From Chrysopilus asiliformis (lineage: Eukaryota > Arthropoda > Insecta > Diptera > Rhagionidae), in assembly GCA_964034945.1 (NCBI GenBank), contig OZ035963.1, positions 33,511,644-33,575,643 on the forward strand: a DNA stretch of 64,000 nt. Direction: 5' to 3'. How positions within the stretch are numbered: the first letter of the stretch is position 1; each line of letters opens with the position of its first letter. The position numbers and the translations under genes were made by a program. The notes beneath the pieces were generated by a model. That model was not told the origin of the DNA. It saw only the letters and a program-made list of their open reading frames with translations, and searched no databases. This document shows positions 56,772 through 64,000 of this stretch, in pieces.

Positions 56772-57733
56772 GGCTGCGTTCATAATTGCAGAAATCTATC
56801 GCAGTACTGCGCAAAAGTCAGCTGCGCGCAGACAGTCTGCGCTGCGGCAGACTTTTGGACTGCTTTAGCTGCTGCAGTGCGTTCATAACCTGGTTGGCTG
56901 AGTAAAGAAACAAATAGAGAATCTGTCAGTTTTCTTTTTTGATAGTACACGAATATTTTCGTTGTCTCCAATAAAATGAGCAATTCAATGTTATTTAATT
57001 GGTGTTTGAATTCAATTCTCGATTGTATTTTTTGTCTTCCGTTTTTTCGGTGGACAGTTTTCATCATTGTCGATTGTTTCTTCGGTTGATGAAGTGGTAG
57101 GTTCTGAACAAGAATTTGTTGACGAATCAGTTAAACTGCTCCCCAAATTATTCTTGGGAGGGACTCTGCAGTGAGTAGTGCCGTATTCTCCATTGAACAA
57201 GGAATAAAACTCCCATATGGTTGAATTTCGTCCACTTGCACTATTCCTCTTTTTGATTCGGTTATACGTGACAAGCAAATTACCAAATTTCTTTTTGATA
57301 TCGTCTTGCGAGAACGGAAAATCGGCCTTAATTTCTTTGATATTACGTAGAACCATTTTCCACAAAGCAGATTTCTTTCGCTCCCCGGAATTGAACATTC
57401 GCTCTAATTTAAGTCGTTCAACAATCAAAAGCTTTGAAGCTGATGATGTCCACTTTTTGTCATCCCGCAACTCATTAAAACTAAAAATTATAACGTAATA
57501 TTTCACATTTTATTAATGTTATTTACGAGTACTTACATCTCGCTATCCCTGTCTGCCATTTTTTCACAAATGTCACTTTCTGCTGTTTTATCGTCAGCTA
57601 AATTTCTTTCCTGCGCAGTTGCTGCCGAAAATTTTCTGCAGCCTGCTTTCATGAACGCACTGCATACTGCGCAGATATGATGATGAACGCGCTGCTTTAG
57701 AACTGCGTTAGATCTGCAATTATGAACGCAGCC
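56772..57733. mobile_element. TIR element with a Myb/SANT-like gene (962 bp), nested
   Basis: Perfect terminal repeats of at least 21 bp begin GGCTGCGTTCATAATTGCAG, and TAC flanks both ends (56769-56771, 57734-57736). A 3-bp duplication and a Myb/SANT-like gene fit PIF/Harbinger, whose autonomous members carry a nuclease gene plus a Myb-like gene. Here there is only the Myb-like gene and no room for the nuclease. Subterminal DNA is dense in CTGCGCAG/TGCAG motifs, candidate binding sites for the encoded protein. Confidence 0.8.
57012..57559 (-). CDS. Transposon-borne Myb/SANT-like DNA-binding protein, two exons
   Basis: Exon 1 (57537-57559) starts at ATG and ends at a GTAAGT donor. Exon 2 (57012-57480) follows a TTTTTAG acceptor, and the 56-bp intron (57481-57536) lies between. 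The join keeps the frame and gives about 163 residues ending in TGA. Visible features: an N-terminal trihelix/Myb-SANT pattern with W-x(n)-LLIVERLKLERMF, KSALWKMVLRNIKE, DDIKKKFGNLLVTYNRIKKR and a late W (STIWEFYSLF). A Ser/Thr-rich linker follows, then a basic PPKKRKTKN tail that looks like a nuclear localisation signal. Family knowledge: in Harbinger elements such proteins bind the element's ends and bring the nuclease to the nucleus. It has no stops or frameshifts, so it may still be made and act in trans. An unrelated MADF-type domain is the alternative. Confidence 0.7.
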
Positions 57734-58146
57734 TACGTCGCCTAGTCATGGGCGACACGGACTAAGCTCGCTCGCGTAGTTCAGACCTCAACTACGCTAA
57801 CGACTTCGCTGGCATCGCTGACACTCACATATACATACTTTCGGCGTTTTACAGTGTAGAATCGGTGTTTTCAAAAGTGTGGTATTTTGTGGAGATAAAT
57901 GTGTAAGTGCCAATTGCATTTGGACTGGAAAACGTGAAAATTGAATTCTTTTGCGGAATATTTTCAATCGCGTTAAAACATTTATATCTAAACATGGCTG
58001 CAGATAAAGTGGAAAAATGCATATATTTACCGAAAATATCGCCGCGTAGCTTAGCTCAAGTGTGCAACGAGATGAGCTAACCCAGCTAGCCTATGTAACT
58101 ATAGCTAGCCCCGCTCACATAGCTTAGCTGAAGTGTATGACGGGCG

Positions 58147-58205
58147 TTATGCTATCTCCTGAATCGTTGGAGCAATTTAAACGCGGCTTGCGCTATTAAC
58201 TTTTA
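58147..58205. repeat. Tandem repeat of the 125-bp family, right part
   Basis: Continues the unit broken by the TTA-flanked insertion: TTATGCTATCTCCTGAATCG, then TTGGAGCAATTTAAACGCGG. Confidence 0.55.
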
Positions 58206-61200
58206 CTAAAATAAAAGCCCGTCCTTAGACGAATCGACAACGCCTGTGACTTTACGGAATTCCAACCAAGATTGAGGTTACCCATTTTAAAACCGGCTTT
58301 AATTCTAGTATATTTCTACAGGTACATAGCAAAAAAACAACTTAATAGAAAATATATTAAAAAACGGAAAATTTGATATTTTTTCTTTATTTTTTTTCAA
58401 ATACTTAATTTTAATATTCATTTACTATATACAGTTAATAATTTTTTATAGTATTTTTATAGAGTTTCTCACGTATTTTCATTTTTAATTTAAAATGTTT
58501 TCCTTAAATGTAAATTGAATTAAATATTGGAACTAGAAACCGCTAAAATGTACATAAATAATTAAAATTATTCACAAAAAAAAATCATTTACAAATTTGC
58601 TGTATGTTTTATGTCATACGTTACATAAACAAAAATTAAGACTAAACAAATGAGTAGAATTAATTTGGAATTAATTTTTAAATAAAGATATGTGAATATC
58701 AAATGTGGTGATGTGATCTGCTTGAAATTTTTTTTCTGCTAATAAAAAAAATTTTTAGTTATCTATAGCTCTAGAGATATGTATTGAGATTTAAAATAAA
58801 GCTGTGTATAATGGCGCATTCACATTAAAGCAAACCTGGCATTCCGAAACATTTCAAAGGGTATCACACAATTTGTTATAACATTTGCAAATTTGCAACA
58901 AAGCCTGTTTTTTTTTGTAAATATACCATACATCAAATTCCATTGGAAGTCAATTTTCGGAAATCTAATTGGATTAGAAATATCAAAATGAATTTTCGTG
59001 GGGTTCTATAGCTGTTCTTAAATTGACTAAAAAATGGTCGAGATATTTTGGTACAAACGGATGTAAGAAATTTTTTTGACTGAGCACCTCCGTTCTGATT
59101 TATACTTCTTTGAGATATTTTATTACCTTTCTTTCAGATAGTGGCGGTCCTGGGCATAACTTCAAATTTCGCAAAAAAAAAAAAAATGTGGATTTCCGAA
59201 CAATTAAAGTAATTCTTTAATATTTTTCCACGACTGAGAAATTTTAAAACTTTTCTTCAGGAGACGATTACAGCTTCCTCCCCCAATCCTCTTACCAACC
59301 ATTCGCCCATATTGTGGGTGTATGCTAACCCTAGTTATGTCACTTAATAGTTGTCTGGAGTTTCTAGTCCCAGAAGGATAATATTTTACTTTTAATAAAA
59401 TACTTACCAACAGATCTGTGTATTAAAATATTTACCATTGAGTTCAAAGATCTTGCTTTTTTCTTTAGCTTCATTAATGCAGCTATCATTGAAAGGTAAT
59501 ATTTCTTTCTTGGGTTTAAAAAACCAAAATTTATCTTATTTTTTTAAAAAGTCATTGATTTTTTCATACGGATGTACAACACAAATTGAGGTAAATTTTG
59601 ATTTGACTTCTTTGCTTTTATTGGTCTTGAATCTTTCACAAAATGCAGAAAGTGGGAATTTTTTTGTAAAGTATCTAATGCTTTTAAAAATGTAAGCTTC
59701 ACAAAATGCCGAAATTATATAAGTTTTTATTGAAATTAAGTTTTTAAAAAATTCCACGCTCGATTTTCTCTCTGCAATCAGAAAAAAAAATTGTTTGGTT
59801 CTTTGTGGCCTTAGAGAGTCACCACACAAAATTTGAAATTTTCACTTTGGTATGAAAACTGTCACAAAAATTTGCTTATAGCCAACATCGGGCATGAAAG
59901 GGCTAAATTGTTAGATATGCAAATGGCCGCAGTATGGTACTCTACTCGTCTCAATCTTACCAATTACTTGTTTTACCAAATTGTGACACCCCTGAATCAG
60001 TCGGAAGCATTTAGACATTAAATTTTCGATGTATTTCGTCGTAAAAAGGCAATGTACAAAATCGAGTATAAAATAATATTAAAATGTTGTATGTTTGGAT
60101 GTGAAAGCAGTTCAGGAGTTTACGAGTGCAGTCATTTTTTTTAAAAAGTGAATATTCTAGGAAATATAATTTAACTGATGACATTTAGAATAACAAAGAG
60201 GGATTTTTGTACATGTTAACGACAAAATTTGAATTGTATTTGTTAAAATGCTGTTATACACACACACATATTGATCATTTGTAAAACATTGTTTTTTTTT
60301 TGCTTTTTCATTATTATTTGTATTTGAAAATATTTACATTAAATTTTGTTTTTATTTGTTGTTGTAATTTAAAAATACACTAATGAACTTTTTTTTGTTT
60401 TATTTCATTTGTTTGTTCTTCATATAGACAAAGAACTAATTATAATTTACTAAATTTATTTCATAATGATTATATTTAAAATTTAATAATTATTTTTTTC
60501 ATTTTTATTTATTTTCACCATTAATTTAATTATATGTACATTTACAATCTTAATTTTTATATAATCGTTGAGGCATATATTCGATCGATATTGTTTGTCA
60601 ATTTCAATAACTGTTATCCTTGTTTCATATATCATTCTCACATGGTTTTTTTTATAGTTAATAGCTAAATCATTTTAAAATATTTTTTTTCGTATGCATC
60701 TAACATAAATAATCTCAACAAAAATTTTAATTACGAAATCAAAACAGTAGATCTTAGATATAATGGGGCTCCTTCTATGGATTAATTAGGGATGTTTTGC
60801 TAGTTACGTATTTAAAAAATTGTTCTATTAATAAAAATGTTTTTCAATACTTGAGACTCTGGGGTCATATATGATTCACCAGTTTTTTGTACAGAAACTC
60901 TAATTTGGAGGAGAAAAATGCTTCAAATTTATTTTTGAATTACTCTCCGACTAGGTCTGCATGTAGCGGTATTTTTTGTTGGCATATATTTTTTTTTGTA
61001 ATATTTAAGAATGAACCTCTAAAATTTTTTTCTGTATCTCACGGTTTGTAGACCTCTGTCTCAAGGTGCTAAACTCCGTTTTGTCTAAAGATAACACTTA
61101 GAAATTTTTATAATGGTTGAATGGAACACTGCATTTAGTAATTGGGAAGGCTGCAAAAATAAATGATTCAACTAATTTTTGTTAGAATAGAATCATCAAA

Positions 61201-61793
61201 AATACTGTAATATATTTCTATATATTAGCTGTTTTTGTTTAATGATCCGATCAGAGATCCAGATCAATTCTCATACAAATTCGTAAACCAAGTTTTATCG
61301 GGATCATGATCTGATTTGGTTTCTGAGTTATTGGGAAATAAAAAATTTCCCTCGGAGCGGGTCTCAGCTTCCGCCTTTGCTTTCATATTGAATACTGTTT
61401 CCATCGCATTAGGATTATTATCCTAAAACAGAAAAAAATGTAGCGGCGAGAAAAAGAAGCTATGCCTTTTCTGACTGGTAATTGCATCGGTTTTTGCGAT
61501 CTTAAACGTTATTGTCACCGCATACGAGTTATTAATATAACCTAAAAACAATTTAAAACCACAATAAACTCTCATTCATTTTTTAATTTTCCATATAAGT
61601 TTCTTCATCGGATCATTAAAAGAACAACTATTAAAAGAACAGCTACTGAAACGGGTAACTCTGTAAACAAATTTTAAAGCTTCTTGGATTGTAGGTTTTG
61701 AACTATCAGCAATAGCAGAATTATACAATTCACCAAAACAGCGATGACTGTCAACTACGAACACGTGGACAGTTGCTCCGATATCCACAGTTA
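58206..61793. other. AT-rich intergenic stretch, no recognised feature
   Basis: Long A/T runs and only short open frames without recognisable domains. A (CA)-type run is at about 60257-60269. I see no TIR pair, tandem array or gene here. It may hold regulatory DNA of the neighbouring homeobox gene, but the sequence alone does not show it. Confidence 0.4.
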
Positions 61794-62277
61794 TGGCGTT
61801 TTCGACTGGCATGCTCTTTTCGCTCTAAAGTTGCTCGCTGTGAGAACTTGTGTTTGACTGGGGTTTTTTGATCGCTCGAAAAAGAGTTCCTTGTGCGAGT
61901 GACGAAGTTAATCCGTATGCGAGCACTAAAAGAGCAGTTTTCGAGCATTTTTGTAATCTGTTAAACGTCAAAAGAGCAATTTTGTAATCTGTCAAATGTA
62001 GTCAGATTTGAATTGCTCTTTTGACGTGAAAATTAATGAAATCGTGTGTAATCGAAAATGGGAGATTTTGTGGAACACACAATTCTGCACTATAAAAACA
62101 CTCAAAATGATGACCCCTCCAACCGAAACCAATCTCGATTGCTCAACTCAGCGATTCTAGAGAGACCGTTTTTGAGAAATTCTCGACTCCCAAGTAGAGG
62201 TGCTCGAAATCTGCTCGAAAATACCTTATTCTACACTGCGGCAGAGCTTATTCTGAATCTGCCAGTCGAATGCGCCA
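61794..62277. mobile_element. TIR element, TGGCGTTTTCGACTGGCA family, short copy
   Basis: Termini TGGCGTTTTCGACTGGCA and the inverse of TGGCGCATTCGACTGGCA, flanked by TTA on both sides, so a 3-bp TWA-type duplication as in PIF/Harbinger. The interior is rich in GCTCGAAA/TTTCGAGC and TTGCTCTTTT motifs. A second copy spans 21913-25067 and is interrupted by other repeats; this one is the uninterrupted reference. No transposase visible. Confidence 0.7.
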
Positions 62278-62400
62278 TTAGATTGTAGAAATCAACAGAT
62301 TTCTTTGTTGATCAGCGTGTTTTCTTTATATTCGTTGGCCGTGCGGATAAGCCTTCAGAAGGGTTTCTTTAAAAAATCGAAAGGGTAAAAATGTAAAGGA

Positions 62401-62656
62401 CAATTGAGGCGTTAAAAGCTAGAGTGGACCAACCCACATAATCGAGATTTTGAAGCTTTTTCACTTTTGTACTATTATTTACTGAAAATTTTTGGAAAAA
62501 AAATTGGTGTGGACTTTATTACTCAATGTTGAAATGTTCTTTTGTGCATCCAAACATTTTTCTCTAGAAACTCACTCGCAATAGTGATTCAAACACAAAA
62601 AAAATCACGATTTCGACATGTGGGTTGGTCCACTCTAGCTTTTAATGCCTCAATTG
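62401..62656. mobile_element. Short TIR element (256 bp), otd 3' flank
   Basis: Terminal inverted repeats of about 38 bp begin CAATTGAGGC and continue through TAGAGTGGACCAACCCACAT, with one mismatch over the first 38 bases. The centre is AT-rich and non-coding. Because CAATTG is itself palindromic the exact target duplication cannot be fixed; AATT is possible. Superfamily not assigned. Confidence 0.7.
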
Positions 62657-62882
62657 GAAAATAATAAATTAATACCAAAGTTTTGTTTTTGTGACAAGTA
62701 ATTTAATTAAAATATATTAGAAGAACATGTGTTGAAAAAAGCGCATTTCTACCTCTTCTGAAAATCTTTTGTATCGATCACAAAGTAATTAACACGTTAA
62801 CTGCCATAAAATTTTATTAAAACCATGTTTTTATCCTTTTTTAGACGAAAATGGTAAATTTTTGGAATCAAATTTAGTAATA

Positions 62883-63047
62883 CAGTGAAACCTGTATAAT
62901 ATGGAATCGCACGGGATTAGAAAATTTGTCCGGCAGAATTTCAGCTAAATCAGGTTCGTTTACTATGAAAACTTTAAAAATTGCTCGGCTTAGATCGGTT
63001 TCGTGATTATCTGGACCTTGGGGTCTAGCTGAGATTAGGCTTCACTG
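62883..63047. mobile_element. Pogo/Tigger-like MITE (165 bp), otd 3' flank
   Basis: Termini CAGTGAAACCTG and, inverted, CAGTGAAGCCTAATC, flanked on both sides by TA. CAGT ends with TA duplications fit the pogo/Tigger branch of Tc1/mariner. No coding potential. It lies about 200 bp downstream of the otd stop and could be inside its 3' UTR. Confidence 0.65.
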
Positions 63048-63202
63048 TATTTTAAAAATCATGAGTATTAAAAAAATGAACCGAAATATTTAAAAAGTAA
63101 AATGTGTTTACAGAGGTGACAATTCATTATATCTAAGTTAAACTGTATTCGTAAAAGATTTACAAATTGACTGCTAAACAAAATGAGAATAAATATGTGT
63201 GT

Positions 63203-63208
63203 TTTATT
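63203..63208 (-). promoter_or_regulatory. Candidate poly(A) signal AATAAA after otd stop
   Basis: AATAAA on the minus strand lies about 36 bases after the stop codon. It is the first such hexamer downstream. The true 3' UTR may be longer, since the flank is AT-rich and further hexamers occur by chance. Confidence 0.25.
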
Positions 63209-63243
63209 TATCTTTTGATAGATTGATTAAAATTCAAAATTTT

Positions 63244-64000
63244 CTACACCATGTTGACGTATTTATCTTGCGGACTCATATAATCTAAGCCATTCGGAGA
63301 AAATGTTTGGGCGGCCATCGATCCGCTCAACGTTGAGCCCGACGATAGGCCAAAATTTGAGGCTCCGTAACCTGAGTGTCCCATATTGTAATTAGCTTGA
63401 CTTTGGTTATTAAAATAGTCCATTTGCGAATAGTAGCTAGGTGTTTGATAATTATTCGGATATTGATTGTATTGATTGTGCCAAAAGTTGTATGATTCGT
63501 GATTTGGAACATATGATAATGGATTATGTGTAGCTTGGGGTGTGATCGGTGGTGATGGCGTTGTCATAATGGACGAATTCGAACCGAGCGGTGTTAGATT
63601 GCCACCAGTTTGTCCTAATCTCGCATTGATATTCGCATATGAGGAATGATGCACTAATCCGAGATCGCTATCTTTCATCGTGTCGTAGCCAGCGACAGCG
63701 GCCGCTGCCGCTGCGGCTTTTAGGCTTTCACCTGTCGGTGTACCAGACGAATGATAGCTACTTCCAACCACTTCCTTCTTGCAAATTACATTTATTGGTG
63801 GACTAACTGATGTGGATGGTGTAATTGGCAGTATTGGCGATGAATTGTGTCCGACACTGTTAATTGCGTTCGTTGGATTCGATGGGCCTCCTACGTTGGG
63901 CTGCAGCGAGTGCGAATGCGAATGTGAATGCGAGTGCGAATGCGAGTGTGAATTGTGATGGGATTTCATCGGTGATGATTTGCTGCCGTGGTTGGATGAA
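63244..64000 (-). CDS. otd: Orthodenticle/ocelliless homeobox protein, C-terminal exon (partial)
   Basis: This is the C-terminal end of an Otx/Otd-class transcription factor. Family knowledge: K50 paired-type homeodomain proteins that pattern the insect head and eye in the nucleus. The homeodomain is not in the window. The frame is open to the edge, because codons before the first Met (63967-63969) read SSNHGSKSSP, so that Met is probably internal. Visible in order: a His-Ser alternating tract near the start, a Ser/Pro/Thr-rich stretch, an eight-Ala tract, the segment DTMKDSDLGLVHHSSYANIN, a Tyr/Asn/Gln-rich stretch including YYSQMDYFN, and the terminus GLDYMSPQDKYVNMV followed by TAG at 63244-63246. 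About 250 residues are visible. The call rests on my recognition of the tail motif in insect Otd proteins, without a database check. Another low-complexity homeodomain protein is the main alternative. Confidence 0.68.
   Translation of the reverse strand, partial: SSNHGSKSSPMKSHHNSHSHSHSHSHSHSHSLQPNVGGPSNPTNAINSVGHNSSPILPITPSTSVSPPINVICKKEVVGSSYHSSGTPTGESLKAAAAAAAVAGYDTMKDSDLGLVHHSSYANINARLGQTGGNLTPLGSNSSIMTTPSPPITPQATHNPLSYVPNHESYNFWHNQYNQYPNNYQTPSYYSQMDYFNNQSQANYNMGHSGYGASNFGLSSGSTLSGSMAAQTFSPNGLDYMSPQDKYVNMV

Larger units (their letters stand above)
56654..58146. mobile_element. TTA-flanked PIF/Harbinger-like element (1.5 kb), host of a nested element
   Basis: Terminal repeats CGCCCGTCATACACTT then G/CAGCTAAGC, inverted at 58122-58146, are flanked by TTA on both sides. 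The subterminal regions repeat AGCTAAG/GCTAGC-type motifs. The empty site can be read: the flanks rejoin as the tandem repeat unit seen intact at 56391-56516 (CCCCTCTTATGCTATC). About 530 bp belongs to this element; the rest is the nested element at 56772-57733. Near the right end an ATG at 57993 in fair context opens a 27-codon frame that runs into the terminal repeat, perhaps a truncated first exon. Confidence 0.75.

Overview
The window is eukaryotic, AT-rich intergenic DNA from an insect, probably a fly (Diptera). The main support is the last exon of an orthodenticle/ocelliless-type homeobox gene at the right edge. Dispersed repeats with a (GTCY)n core resembling the mini-me/DINE-1 elements of flies, and insect-type Bel/Pao, mariner, hAT, PIF/Harbinger-like and pogo-like elements, point the same way. 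I saw no rRNA, tRNA, CRISPR or bacterial-style gene.

Layout. 1-9 kb: decayed repeats, a pogo-like MITE with a TAA-flanked MITE inside it, a 273-bp foldback, and a TA-flanked element with a hairpin-rich insert. 9.5-10.9 kb: hAT-type element with a perfect 8-bp target duplication. 11.6-14.1 kb: mariner relic and a long-inverted-repeat element. 18-21 kb: internally deleted mariner and a TA-flanked MITE. 21.9-25.7 kb: a small TIR element swollen by nested insertions, including a 121-bp tandem array and two helentron-like copies. 26-33 kb: repeat tails, MITEs and a second deleted mariner. 36.6-37.5 kb: third mariner-type relic. 39-45 kb: a stack of nested TIR elements, one with a degenerate spliced gene. 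47-55.5 kb: an intact Bel/Pao LTR retrotransposon with identical LTRs inserted in a helentron-like repeat. 56.4-58.2 kb: a 120-bp-type tandem repeat invaded by a TTA-flanked element, itself invaded by a smaller element that carries an intact two-exon Myb/SANT-like gene. 58.2-63.2 kb: AT-rich flank with three MITEs. 63.24-64 kb: orthodenticle 3' exon on the minus strand, open at the edge.

Only three protein genes look intact here: the partial orthodenticle exon, the Bel/Pao polyprotein and the Myb/SANT-like transposon gene. Everything else that codes is a transposase relic or a degenerate transposon-borne gene. The window is best read as the repeat-filled 3' flank of a developmental gene. Its main biology is layered transposition: elements inside elements, short element-specific motif arrays next to the termini, and non-autonomous elements that keep single genes.
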